A stretch of DNA of 64,000 nucleotides from Symbiodinium natans (taxonomy: Eukaryota; Sar; Dinophyceae; Suessiales; Symbiodiniaceae). A program made the translations under genes and the position numbers. The stretch's first letter is position 1, and every line of letters starts with the position of its first letter. Under the pieces are notes generated by a model, which was given only the letters and a program-made list of their open reading frames with translations, had not been told where the DNA came from and made no database searches. Below are positions 1 to 11,383 of this stretch, piece after piece. The DNA is taken from positions 124,001 through 188,000 of the forward strand of contig CAJNDS010001224.1 in NCBI GenBank assembly GCA_905221605.1. The letters are read 5' to 3'.

Positions 1-61
1 GTTTTGCTCCAGCAAACCCTCAACCCTAAACCAGCTCAACCCAACCAAAAAAACTGTCTAC

Positions 62-117
62 CGACTGGTGCTGCCGGGTGGCGCATGCAGCTCCCTGGAG
101 CCCAGGTGCTGCCACGC
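62..117 (-). CDS. Putative exon
   Basis: 56 nt, acceptor GCAGTAG, donor TCG|GTAGAC. Encodes WQHLGSRELHAPPGSTS. Confidence 0.45.
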
Positions 118-481
118 CTACTGCGTGTCCGGTCTAGGGTCGAGAGCTTCCCCAAGAGCCCAATACCCCTTAATTAAGGAATATATACCTTAAACCACAT
201 AGGGACCCTTACTGTGACTGGAGGTATACTGCCTGTATTTAGTATTAGGGGGTGTCGCCTGCGGATTCTCTGAGGGTTCATTTTTGGGTCTAGGATTTTT
301 GGGGTTCATGGGTTTATAGCGGGTATTAGGCCTAAACCCTGAACCCTGAACCCTGAACCCTAAACCCTAAACCCTAAACCCTAAACCGTCTGCCGCCCCG
401 TCGTCGGCAGACTTGGGGAGATCGACAATTCTCGAGGGCGGTTGCACAAAGACCTCTTCCGGTAAGGCAGGACTGCTACTG

Positions 482-596
482 CCATGAGCTTAAGAACCCC
501 CCAAAAATTAAGGATTATAATGCCCATATTACCCTTATAAGGAAAAGCATTTTTGAGAGCATTTTTGATTTCTTGCGGTTCTTAAGAAAATAGTAG
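482..596. mobile_element. Family G inverted-repeat element
   Basis: GCTTAAGAACCCCCCAAAAA at one end and GGTTCTTAAG at the other. Related copies at 22437-22553 and 27783-27890. Confidence 0.55.
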
Positions 597-927
597 AGGA
601 TGAGACATCATTTTCGGGAATGAAACGATGTCTTAGGCTGGTGCGCCTCTTCTCCAAGACCACTATTTGCTTCAGGACCACCCTCCCCCCCCTCCCAAAC
701 AGGTTCTTCCTTACTAGGGCTTGCATTTTCGGGGGAGTTTCCTGAGCAAACAACAGCCCTAAGGTTTCCATGTACCTATATAGTATATACTTGGTCCTTA
801 AAGGGGTTCCCAAATAGTAGCTTTAGGGCCCAAGTATATACTCTATAGGTACATGGACCCTAAACCCTAAACCCTAAACCGGCAGTAGTGACACATAGAG
901 CCCAAAAACCCAGAGCGGCTCGGGAGC

Positions 928-996
928 CTTGACCCAACTTGCGGCGTCCTGGGGCGCCAGTGGCAGCGAGCCTCGCAGACTTGAGGCGCTCCGCTC
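928..996 (-). CDS. Putative exon
   Basis: ATG-started frame with ASSLRGSLPLAPQDAASWVK; GC donor AAG|GCTCCC. A first exon or an internal one. Confidence 0.45.
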
Positions 997-1261
997 CATT
1001 CGAGGGTTTGGGGTTTAGGGTTTAGGGCTAGGGTTGAGGGTTTAGGGTTTAGGGCTAGGGTTTAGGGTCAGGCTTTTCTTGGGGTTTCCACCCACACCCG
1101 GTTGATTCAGGAGAATCTACTTGAAACTATGTTCGGGGCCCGTAGCATGCTTCAAGCAGTCCGTAATCCAGGGGTATTTGGGATCTTTGGGAAGCTCGAG
1201 AATCTCCTCCATCGCCTTCGTTCAGGCGCTGGAGCTCGATGAGAACTGCATATAGGGTATA

Positions 1262-1363
1262 ATCCCCATAATGAACCTTATAAAGGGCCTTTTAAGGGAT
1301 TGTAGGGACATCATCCCCATAATGAACCCTATAAAGGGCCTTTTAAGGGATTATAGGGTATAG
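1262..1363. repeat. 51-bp tandem duplication
   Basis: ATCCCCATAATGAACC...GGGCCTTTTAAGGGATTRTAGGG twice. A related three-unit array lies at 21520-21670. Confidence 0.75.
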
Positions 1364-1433
1364 GGTTTGGGACTTAGGAAACCTTACTTTACCAACTAGA
1401 GCTAAGGGAGTTATCTGCCAATAGTGAGTAAGC

Positions 1434-1440
<7 letters not shown>

Positions 1441-1471
<31 letters not shown>
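1441..1471. repeat. Poly-A run
   Basis: About 31 A with no neighbouring gene end recognised. Confidence 0.9.
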
Positions 1472-1472
<1 letters not shown>

Positions 1473-1563
1473 AGTAAATATGTAAATAAATAAATAACCA
1501 AAAAATCAATAAACACACCATAGATCAATGAATGTGTGTGTGTTTGTCGGTTGATAAGTGCAG

Positions 1564-1790
1564 TATATACATACATACATATATATATATATATGTGTGT
1601 GTGTATCTATCTATATGTATATCTATCTATCTGCCTATCTACATACCTACCTACATACATACATACAAACATACATACACCCATATAAGTACATACATAC
1701 ATACATACATACATACATACATACATACATACATACATACATACATACATACATACATACATACATACATACATACATACATACATACAT

Positions 1791-1821
<31 letters not shown>

Positions 1822-1850
1822 TATATATATATATATGTATGTGTGTGTAC
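1564..1850. repeat. ACAT/GTAT microsatellite
   Basis: Long (ACAT)n flanked by AT and CA runs; the Tyr/His/Thr and Tyr/Val/Cys/Met frames are its translations. A second tract at 19060-19190. Confidence 0.95.
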
Positions 1851-2351
1851 GTGCGGATTGCTTGTAGCAGTAAGGGTCAGGCATTCCACGCCCTAAGTTC
1901 GTGGTGGCACTCAGTAAGCCATCGAATGCACTTTGGTGCTTAGGCTTGTTTCGGGTTTGGGGTTCAGGGGTTAGGGCTTGGGGTTCAGGTTCTGGGGTTT
2001 GGCGTTTCAAGCAGGCTTGGCGCATTTCTGGGAATGGCTCGGAAGCCTGCAAGTCTATGCGCCTAGAGCACGAAATTTCCAAGCCCAAATCCTAAACCAT
2101 ACGCCCTCAACTGTACTTCCCTTTTAACCATACCGAAAATTGTTCTTGTTTTAAAGCTCACTTGGCATTGACATAAATGAAAGGCCAAGTCCTACGGGTA
2201 TTAGACTAAACCTACAAGCACCCCCACCCCGCCCCAAAGAGTAGCCCCTAAACCCTGAACCCCAAACCCTACCTAAAACCCTAAACCCTAAACCCTAAAC
2301 CCTAAACCCTAAACCCTGAACCCTGAACCCTAAAGTTCAGTTGTGGCCCGC

Positions 2352-2391
2352 CTCCGAAGAGGGCCTGGGCATCAGGTAGCGAGCTGATGGC
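2352..2391 (-). CDS. Putative short exon
   Basis: 40 nt, acceptor GCCTTTCAG, GC donor GGAG|GCGGGC. Encodes AISSLPDAQALFG. Bracketed by CCCTAAA (2263-2335) and TTTAGGG (2400-2470) arrays. Confidence 0.5.
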
Positions 2392-2877
2392 CTGAAAGGC
2401 TTAGGGTTTAGGGTTTAGGGTTTAGGGTTTAGGGTTTAGGGTTTAGGGTTTAGGGTTTAGGGTTTAGGGCTAGGGTCTAGGGGTTTAACTAGGGGAACAG
2501 AAGCCCTGAGTCCCAAAACCCTAAACCCTGAATAAAACCGAAACCAACGCTTTGGAGTCTACAGTCTATGAATCACAAGGACCTACTTTTGGAGCCGTAG
2601 GGTTAGGGCTTTGAGGCTTCGGGTCTAAGGTTTCAGGGCTTAAGGTACTGGGGTTGAGAGTTTTGGGGGTTAAGAGCTTTGGAGTTTAAGGGTTGAGTCT
2701 GGTTGAGGGCCCTAAACCCTAAACCCTAAACCCTAAACCCTAAACCGTGAACCCTGAACCCTGAACCCTGAAGGCTTCAGATGAAGCGCTCCAGGGTGAA
2801 GGCTTCGGGGCTCAGGGCCTCTTTTTCACCTTCCCAGCTAAGATAAAGCCAAACTGCAGGAGCAGTTCTGCGACAAA

Positions 2878-3142
2878 ACTAAACCCCGAACCCTAAACCC
2901 TAAACCCTAAACCCTAAACCCTAAACGCTAGACCCTTTTGAACCCGGGACTGAGCTCCAAGCCGGAAAGCCGGAGGAAAACCCTAAACCCTAAAATCTAA
3001 ACCCCAAACCCTAAACCCTAAACCCTATAAACCCTAGAAACCCTATAAACCCTATAAACCCTATAAACCCTAAACCCTAAACACTAAACCCTAAACCCTA
3101 TAAACCCTAAACCCTAAACCCTAAACCCTAAACCCTAAACCA
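2878..3142. repeat. CCCTAAA array with CCCTATAAA variants
   Basis: Regular CCCTAAA with a cluster of CCCTATAAA units at 3024-3105. Confidence 0.85.
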
Positions 3143-3912
3143 AACTGGGCATATGCGGGCTTTTGGAAGGTTCCTCAGTTTGGCTAGCGGCTAACGCTGC
3201 GGGCTGGTTCATTCAGGCCGCACCCAGGGACACGTGGTGAGATCTGCTATAAGGAGGGGGCCCCTTAGTATACTAGTTGAGGTCAAGGGACGTAAACCAA
3301 ATTTAGGATCCCTATAACCCAAGTTAGGGTCCTTAGCACTCTACTTGTAACTCGGGGGGTGGGGGGGTTCCTGGTAGGCGCAAGGAGGGGGACTCTAGTT
3401 TAACAAGGAGGGGACAGCGCTGTAAGTACGTAAGGGACCCACAGAGAGCCCCAAATCACAACACATACTACCACAGGACAAGCGTTCGCAACACCCTCAC
3501 GTCAAGACATATCACACAGTGACACCCCTTTCCCCTGTAGATTCCTAGCACATGTGGAGAGCCCTCTCCGACACTATACAGGACCAAGAAATTCTTCCTG
3601 AAATGGATTACTCCGCACTCCAAACCCCCCGCTTCTCCGCGGCAGAAGTGTATGCTAGTGCAGAGGTCTTCGGTTGTCGAAACTTTCGGCCCGGTGATGT
3701 ACCCTCTCAAGCCCTCATCGTGATACGGATCCCCCCCCCCCCAAAAAAAAAAAAGTTTCAGGACGAGCTCCTTGACTCAGGGGCGGTTGATTGTGCTTGG
3801 AGGATCACGGGTAGATGTAAGTAGAGTCCTAAGTATCCTAGACAGAGTTAGAAGTACAACTACCAGAAGTATAACCCTACCTCTATCTACCCATGAACCC
3901 TAAACCCTAAAC

Positions 3913-3984
3913 CCTGCGGAAGAGTGCTCAGAGCATGTCGATGCCTGGATCTGCCGAGCAAGCTCTTCACTGGCCATGCGCGAC
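3913..3984 (-). CDS. Putative exon
   Basis: Acceptor TGACGAG, donor CAGG|GTTTAGGG (array). Encodes RMASEELARQIQASTCSEHS. Confidence 0.55.
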
Positions 3985-4024
3985 CTCGTCAAGGCGGGGA
4001 CGTGTCAAGGTTGCAGGTGTAGGT

Positions 4025-4210
4025 CCCTAAACCCTAAACCCTAAACCCTAAACCCTAAACCCTAAACCCTAAACCCTAAACCCTAAACCCTAAACCCTAA
4101 ACCCTAAACCCTAAACCCTAAACCCTAAACCCTAAACCCTAAACCCCAACCCTAAGCCCGAAACCCGAAACCCTAAACCCTGAACCCTAATAAACCCTAA
4201 ACCCCAGAGC
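4025..4210. repeat. Interstitial telomere-like array (CCCTAAA)
   Basis: About 18 clean CCCTAAA units then degenerate ones. Confidence 0.9.
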
Positions 4211-4320
4211 CCCTTTGAGATTCCCGGGCCCCCTCCTTGCAAGGCCTCTAAACCCTAAACCCTAAACCGCATGGAGGTTTCGGGTTTCGGGTCCAAACAG
4301 AAGTCCCAAAGCCCACAAAC

Positions 4321-4375
4321 CCCGTCCGCGCCGGAGGCAAGCCCAGCGCAGCGGTCGAAGAGGCGGAAGCGGGAC
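4321..4375 (-). CDS. Putative exon
   Basis: 55 nt, phase 2 to 0, acceptor CCCAGAAG, donor GGG|GTTTGTG. Encodes SRFRLFDRCAGLASGADG. Confidence 0.5.
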
Positions 4376-4759
4376 CTTCTGGGTTTAGGGTTTAGGGTTC
4401 AGGGTTTCTCATCATGAAACGGCTTCGGGCTGCTGAGGGCTTCCTTCTTCTCGTGTTGAGGGTATCGAGCTACACCTTAACCCTAAACCCTATACCCTAA
4501 ACCCCTAAACCCCCACACCCCCAAACCCTAAAACCCTAAAACCCCTAAACCCTAATTAAACCCTATACCCTAAACCCCTAAACCCCCCCAAAACCCTAAA
4601 ACCCTAAAGCCTAAACCCTAAACCCAAGTGAAAAGCCCATAGGGTTTCTTTAAGGTAGTGCATGAGGTCCATAAACCCCTCCTTCCCTCAATTGGATCTA
4701 GGGTTGAGGGTTTAGGGTTTAGGGTTGAGGGTTTAGGGTTCAGGGTTCCCCACACAGAC

Positions 4760-4810
4760 CCAGTTGTTGGTGGTTGCTCCCGCAGAGCTGTGTGAACCGA
4801 CTTGCAGGGA
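4760..4810 (-). CDS. Putative short exon
   Basis: 51 nt, phase 0 to 0, acceptor ACGCCAAG, donor TGG|GTCTGTG. Encodes SLQVGSHSSAGATTNNW. Another frame is open too. Confidence 0.4.
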
Positions 4811-5098
4811 CTTGGCGTTTTAGGGATTCGGTTCAACCATCTGCCCTAGACCCTAAACCCTAGACCCTGAAACCCAAACCCTAACCCTAAACCCTAAACC
4901 CCAAACCCCAAACCCGAAACCCTAAACCCTAAACCCCAAGCCCCCAGACAAAGCTTAAGATCTAGGGGCTAGAGCTTAGCGTTTAGGTGTTGAGTTCGGT
5001 GTGATGTGCTGCAAGCCTCCTTGAGTCGTCCGAAATCCGAGGGGAACTAAAGGCTAACTTTTGGAATTATATATATATATATATGGGGATTATATAAA

Positions 5099-5129
<31 letters not shown>

Positions 5130-5641
5130 TTATAATGCTTTCAGAAGATAAACGGTTACCTATCCTTCTCTGCTGCATGCCCCTGGCTGCAGCACCGAAC
5201 CCACTCAGCCCCAAACTCAGTGTACCCTACCATCTAAAGGCCTTGCAACTATCACCCGTTCGCCTTCTCCCCCTCGCTCTCTCTCTCTCTCTCTCTCTCC
5301 CTCTCTGTCTCTCTCTTCTTCTGCTTGCTCTCTCTCTCTCTCTCTCTCCCTCTCTTTAACTAGGTGCTGGGGGCGGGCAGGTGCCCTGACTCACCGAAGT
5401 CCCCTGAACTGTTTGGAAGCTTTTGGTGCCAACAGGAAGACACCCCAAATTTGGAAACGCCCTGGCCTAAACCCTAAACCCCAAACCCCAAACACCAAAC
5501 CCTAAACCCTAAACCCTAAACCCTAAACCCTAAACCCTAAACCCTAAACCCTAAACCCTCAACCCTCAACCCTAAACCCTCCCTCAGGGCTTAGGGGGAC
5601 ATATGGGGTGTACAGCGGGCTTTTGGAGTTCGAGTTCCTGC

Positions 5642-5704
5642 CTGGCGGTCCATGTCAACCTCGTCGCCTCCCCGCTGCAGCGCGTCCAGAACCTGAGTCT
5701 CTGC
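5642..5704 (-). CDS. Putative exon
   Basis: 63 nt, phase 0 to 0, acceptor GCTTGTAG, GC donor CCAG|GCAGGA. Encodes ETQVLDALQRGGDEVDMDRQ. The intron between it and the previous exon consists almost only of TTTAGGG units (5705-5794). Confidence 0.65.
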
Positions 5705-5794
5705 CTACAAGCTAAACTCTAAACCCTAAACCCTAAACCCTAAACCCTAAACCCTAAACCCTAAGCCCTAAACCCTAAACCCTAAACCCTAAAC

Positions 5795-5869
5795 CCTTTT
5801 GTAGCAGCACTCCTCGCCACTGCCTGCCTCGCCCTCATTCCCTCCAGGCTCCGGCAATCTCGCCAGCTG
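5795..5869 (-). CDS. Putative exon, acidic
   Basis: 75 nt, phase 0 to 0, acceptor CACACAAG, donor AAGG|GTTTAGGG (array). Encodes LARLPEPGGNEGEAGSGEEC. Joins in phase to the exon at 5642. Confidence 0.6.
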
Positions 5870-7320
5870 CTTGTGTGATACAAACCAGGCCCCACAATCA
5901 CTGCAGGGAGCTGAAACTTAGGACTGTGTATGAGCCCCCAGTAAACCCTAAACCCGCAATGCCAAACCCTGAACCCAAACCCTGAACCCTGAACCCTGAA
6001 CCCTATGAAGCCTAAGCCCTCAGGAGTCCTGAGCCCACAAGCCTTAAACCCTACCTGCGCCCTTGCGCCCTTGCGAGGGAGCTGATGCAGAAAAGACCCC
6101 CCGTCCCCCCCCCCGGAATTACTCCGGCGCCACCCCCAGGTGAGTATGTTGTGAGGAGGAGATAAGAAAACAAGAGCTGTATGACTGTATGTGCACACGT
6201 GTTGGGCACGCGCATTCACATAGAGGTAGATCGGCAGTCAGATACGCCATGACATGCACATCTAACTACGTATGTACACGTGCGTGCGTGTGTGTGTGTG
6301 TGTGTCTTTGTTTCTGCCTGTGTGTCTTTATGTCTCTTCAGTTCCTCATTCAGGTGATTCATGGTGTGTGCCATGTTTTCGTGCCACTGTGCGAGCCGAG
6401 CAACAAAAGTGCAGACAATGTGCGCAACATGCTTGCTCTACAAAGCCAACGGTCAGAGTCAGAGAAAGTCCCGTGGAATCGGAACTGTGGTTGATTTAAC
6501 GAGGGCCAGGAACCGACATCAAACTGAGGGCGCCCTGTTGATGCTGGTTAGCGTCTCAGATCCCAAGGGAATGGAACCGTCCAAAACACAAAAATGATTA
6601 TAAAAAAAACAAAAAACACGGGTAAGACTGGGCCTGTGGAGTTACGGTGCAGCTTGTACGTTTTCATTGTATATGATATATACAGATAGGGACTATAAGG
6701 CGATGCCCTTTGCAACTGTTAAATCCCAAGTGATAGCGATGTGACATGATCATCACCTGAGCCGTGAGACGTGTCACATCAGCTCTTGGCTGCTATAAGG
6801 AATATGATGTACCCTAAACCCTAAACCTTACAAAAGGTCGGTGGCCTCTTTATCTGTTACCCTTACACCTTAATGTAGCCCGTAGATACCCCAACAAGAA
6901 CCCCGAATCTATGCCCCCTGTAAAACAGAAGCCCTACTTAAAGAGACCACCAACCCATACAACCCTAAACCCTAAACCCCTAAACCCATGAGGTCTATTC
7001 TTGAATTCATCGGGATTCGGATCTGGGAATATGGCCCCTCACCTTAAAGGGATCTGAAGTATGGGCCCTTAGGACCCCTTGGGTACACACGGGGAATTAG
7101 AAGGGCTCCCCAACTAAGGGCCCACGGAACTACCAAGAGACAAATAAACGGGATTAAGTAGAGCTGCCATACTTCTAGCCCTATATATATACACACATAT
7201 ATATATATATACACATATGGGTGGTTATCAAAATTATGGTCCTTTTTTGGGTGTCCTTAAGATAATGCGGCACCTAATATAAGGTATGGGGATTATAATT
7301 TTAACAGCCACCCATATAGC
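5870..7320. other. Mostly non-coding stretch
   Basis: Arrays, a GT tract at 6280-6305 and a family E repeat (6828-6955, also at 53099-53232). One exon-like piece at about 6055-6090 (LHQLPRKGARAQ with donor CAG|GTAGGG). Confidence 0.4.
7215..7317. mobile_element. Family O inverted-repeat element
   Basis: ATATGGGTGGTTATCAAAAT and ATTTTAACAGCCACCCATAT form about 20-bp inverted ends. Next to an AT microsatellite. Confidence 0.65.
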
Positions 7321-7331
7321 TACTCATGAAC

Positions 7332-7444
7332 CTGCAAGTAGAGGCTTCAACATCCACCCCCTGTTCTTGTCAACGATGAGTTCCCATTTTAAGCCCACTA
7401 AAAACCCAAAAACTATTTCAACCCTATCATCCCCGTAAACATCC
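7332..7444 (-). CDS. Putative exon ending at a family N/O terminus
   Basis: 113 nt, acceptor CTTTGAG, donor GCAG|GTTCATGAG. Contains FGFLVGLKWELIVDKNRGWM. Intron starts with the GTTCATG terminus and includes a second inverted-repeat element (7215-7317). Confidence 0.6.
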
Positions 7445-8452
7445 CTCAAAGCCCTATAAACCCTATAAAAGCCAAAACAACCCAGGAAAACCTTCAAAAA
7501 CAAAAAGAAAAAAAAAGTCAACCCCGTACAGACCCAACCGAAGCGCGAATTCCCTATATGAACCCTACAACCCTAAACCCCAAACCTACAAAATCAAAAA
7601 TATCCCAAGGGCCTACCTGTTTAGGGTTTAGGGGTTTAGGGGTTTAGGGTTTGGGGTTAAGCCCTGGAAGGGGCAGCTGAGGTAGCTACCATTGGCCAGC
7701 GGACTTTCTCGCTCGCCTCGATTTGTGGTTTAGGTTTTAGGGTTTAGGGTTTAGGGTTTATAGTCATTCAAACCCTCCTTGCTTGAAAAACACTCCTAGA
7801 GAAATGATCTCCTAGTATACCCAAGAAGGGGAACCACAAAAATATACCATAGGTTCAGGGTTAAGGGCTTCGGTTTGAGGATACTACTCTCCTTTGCTAT
7901 GCCTAACTGCTGAGTAGGCTCGGCCCAAAAAGGTTAACTTTTCAAGTAGGGTAGGATTAGACACGCCCCCAATGGGTTTGGGGCTTTCAGGTTTACAAGC
8001 CGCGAAAAAATCCTCCAAGAGGTTTTTAAGGGCTTGAGAGGGCTCTCTAAGCTTGTTTGGGGTACTTGGTGGTGAGCCCCTTAAGTGCCCTAGTATGGTT
8101 ATAAGTACAGCTATACTTGGTTCAGAAGTACCATGAACCTCCCAGTAGCCCCCTTTCAAGGAGTCCTATCTTGAATCGGGATCTGCTTGGGGGAGAGGGC
8201 CCTCATTTACAACAGCCCCCTGCGACCTCAAGCCCTCCGAGTCCTAAACTTGGGATGCTCCCTCTTCTCCTAGCAATCCTCACTACGGATTGCAGTACAT
8301 CATGGTGATCATCAAACCCTATAAGCCTATAAGCCTATAAGCCTATAACCCGATAACCCTATAACCCTATATCCCTAAACCCTAAACCCTGGTACAAATC
8401 CTATTGGACACTCTTAGTAACTGTAAGGGGGGGGAACATCCCAGCCCTACAC

Positions 8453-8554
8453 CTGAAACCCGAAGCCCGCAGCGCCTCGCCAGTTCGGGCGCACAGCGCG
8501 AACATCATCGTGGCCGCCTCCACGGAACGAGGGGAGAAGCTTCGAAGTCTCATC
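8453..8554 (-). CDS. Putative exon
   Basis: 102 nt, phase 0 to 0, acceptor CCTGAAAG, donor TTTCAG|GTGTAG. Encodes DETSKLLPSFRGGGHDDVRA then a Gly/Phe-rich tail. The plus strand here is also open (NIIVAASTERGEKLRSLILS), so strand is not absolutely certain. Confidence 0.5.
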
Positions 8555-9116
8555 CTTTCAGGTGTGCTTTTTTGTTGGGTTCAGGGTTTAGGGTTTAGGG
8601 TTCAGCGTTCAGGGTTTCGAGAGGGACGGCAATGCAAGGTTTCGGCCTCGGAATACGTTTGAACGCTCTTGAGAATGGGCACTTGTGTCGGCCGCGCGCA
8701 TTCTCCTTTGCCAGGCGCCCATACAGGGTAGCTCCCCTGAACCAGATCCGCTTTCAGGGCCTAAATTCATGTTTAGGAAACTGTCTTGACTTTTCTTTTC
8801 AATTTTCTTTTGATCCCCCCACCTCCACCCTTTCTTGCCCCCCCCCCCCCCACAAAACCCTGCGCACCGCATCAGACAGAGTGTGAACATGTCCACATCC
8901 ACTCTGACCAAGGCTCACGGCCACAACAACATTCAAACCATGCCCCTGCCGCGCGGACCATGTCACAGCGAATTGGACCTTTTCACATTTGGGAGTTACG
9001 ATGATAAGGGAACCCTAACATAGACCCCCCCACATAGCACGATCCCCTTATAAATAGGCGCCCCACATGGTACCCCTGGTTACCCCTAATTTCGGAAACA
9101 CTCATTTAGGTAAACC

Positions 9117-9208
9117 TACACTCCCCTTAGAACCTTAATAAAAATAATATGTTCAATACCCTCTTGAGTTTTATATAAGCAAAAATATAAAATAATTCCC
9201 AAGGGGGG
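9117..9208. repeat. Family K dispersed repeat, copy 1
   Basis: ACTCCCCTTAGAACCTTAAT...TTTTATATAAGCAAAAATA...TTCCCAAGGGGG; direct homologue of 45347-45432. Confidence 0.6.
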
Positions 9209-9786
9209 ATATAGAAACTGAGCATTGCGATCTTCTACCCAGTTGCTTGCAGCCAGTGCAGAGATGGCTGACTCTGTTACTTAAACAGGCCGAGGGCTAG
9301 GATGGCCCTGAAAAAACACTCTGAACAATATTCCTAAACATGTGATCCTCTTAGACCCAAGAAGGGGCAACTATGAAATTTCTTGAGGGCCTACCTAGAG
9401 AAGGTTGGCAACGAATCGGTCCTCAGCCGAGGGCCATTAACATCGCATGGGTAGTTGGTTTAGAGATTCGATTGACCCTAGGTTTTGGGTCGCTTTCGCT
9501 CGCTGTGCTGACAGACAATATTTAACTTGCGTCGCTTGTTTTTTGCAAGAACTCATATTCCTGAATCGCCTAATCCATGTTCGCTAAAGCATATTCCCAA
9601 ACCATATACGTATGTGACTTCAGGCTAAGTCATACTCCAAAAGCATATTCGCTAAACCACGTTCACTAAAGCAGATTCACTAGATCATAGTCACTAAACC
9701 TTGTTCGCTAAACCACATTCGCCAGACCATACAATATGCCCTCAATCTTATTGCGAACCCTAAACCCTAAACCCTAAACCCGAAAC

Positions 9787-9829
9787 CTTTGGGCCGACCA
9801 CAGGTTTGGGCGACGTCGGCTCTCAATCT
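9787..9829 (-). CDS. Putative short exon
   Basis: 43 nt, acceptor CCCATAG, donor AAAG|GTTTCG. Encodes IESRRRPNLWSAQ. An upstream open islet at about 9985-10065 carries FAVLADAASIFGSWPLV. Confidence 0.5.
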
Positions 9830-10174
9830 CTATGGGTTGAATAAAATCACAAATGCAAAATGGTTGTTTAGGGTTTAGGGTTGTTTTTGGGATTGCCGGC
9901 TTGTGGTGGGGGGGACGGGGGCATAGATTGCTGAAGCTTCTGTCACTATCGGCCCCCGGGTGCCCAAGAGACACCCAAAACAAACTCTTCGACCCTAGGG
10001 TGCATGATGCCACCAGCGGCCAACTACCAAAGATGCTCGCAGCATCTGCCAAGACAGCGAAGAGCTGAGTCCCTCTTTCTTTTTTCTTCTTTCTTTTTGT
10101 TTTATTTACTATATACGTATATTATAGATACACATATACATATTAATATTAATATAAATAAATATATATATATA

Positions 10175-10205
<31 letters not shown>

Positions 10206-10267
10206 AAGTGATGTCACTTTTTTTTGGGGGGGGGGGGGCAAGAGGGGGATTTAGGGCTTCTTCTGGC

Positions 10268-10333
10268 CTCCGTGGCATCAAGTGGGCAGCCTTGCCATCT
10301 CGTCATGGCCTGCACTGCTGCCGGGTGCTCTCC
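10268..10333 (-). CDS. Putative exon
   Basis: 66 nt, phase 0 to 0, acceptor GAACGGAG, GC donor GAG|GCCAGA. Encodes EHPAAVQAMTRWQGCPLDAT. Confidence 0.55.
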
Positions 10334-10852
10334 CTCCGTTCAACCCTAAACCCTAAACCCTAAACCCTAAGCCCTAAACCCTAAACCCTAAACCCCAATC
10401 CCCCAACCCCAAACATTCTCCAGAGCGTCCAGGGGCTTTTTAGGGTTGAGGGCTTACACAAGAAAAATCCCGGCACGGTCCTACCTAAGACCCTGTGGGC
10501 ATGTCGGGTCTTTGGGGCAAAGAGGAGCCCGAGCCTCAGGTTCAGGGTTTAGGGTTTAGGGTTTGGGGTTCAAGAGCTCCTGGTCGAGCAGTTTCTCGTT
10601 TAGGCTCTGTGTTTAGAACATCGAAAAATACCCACCCACCCGAAGTTCCCATAACATTAAGAAATAAAAAGTTTCTTCTTTTTATTAGGATGGTTCAATA
10701 ACAAAATGAATGACTTCCACTTAACAAACGAGGAGGTGGAGATACTAAACCACGCGAGGCTTTGAGGTCTTGAAATCCTAAACTGAGGCTCAAACCTTGA
10801 AAATTTTTTTTTAAAATGAAAAAACCCTGAAAAAAAGAAGGATAAAAAAAAA

Positions 10853-11279
10853 GCCTGGGGTCCCCCCCATTTGGGGTGTTTTGGAAGCAAATTTTCCCTC
10901 ATGGGGGGGTCGGAGTTCGAGGCAAGGGGGGGTCTCCGAAGATTGTTTTGCCTTTAAAATCGAAAAATGACCCCGCCCCCCCCTGACCAAAATCATTGTG
11001 AAAAAGGTCGCGGAAAAGTCTTGAAAAACTTGAAAAACACAAAAACCCAGAAAACGAGAGGCCACCCAGAACCCTCGATTTCAGTACTAAAAATTCGCAT
11101 TTTCATTGCGGGTCTAGGCCAAGCCTGAGGTCCCTTTTGGGGTGTTTTTTGAGGCAAACTTTCCCTCTCAAGGGGGGGTCGGAGTTTGAGGCAAGGAGGG
11201 TCTCCAAAGACTATTTTGCCTTTAAAATCCAAAAATACGACCCCCCCTTGACCGAAATTAGGCTGTGAAAAGGTCGCGG
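10853..11279. repeat. Two diverged copies of a ~160-bp segment, 270 bp apart
   Basis: 10853-11013 and 11123-11279 share GCCTGRGGTCCC, TTTGGGGTGTTTT, GGGGGGGTCGGAGTT, TTTTGCCTTTAAAATC and AAAGGTCGCGG. No convincing exon seen here. Confidence 0.7.
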
Positions 11280-11282
11280 GGG

Positions 11283-11380
11283 CAGCTCAGAAAAACCCTG
11301 AAAAAACCCGAAGAAACATGGAAAAACCTTAAAAAACATTGAAAAACCTTGAAAAACCCTGAAAAACTTGAAAAAACACG
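11283..11380. repeat. GAAAAACC-type short tandem repeat
   Basis: Units of about 11-12 bp (GAAAAACCCT, GAAAAACCTT), leading into the 80-bp satellite. Confidence 0.7.
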
Positions 11381-11383
11381 GCG

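Noticed and set aside
1532-2088. Tyr/His/Thr and Cys/Met/Tyr/Val repeat frames (also at 18838-19319)
   Set aside because: Translations of (ACAT)n.
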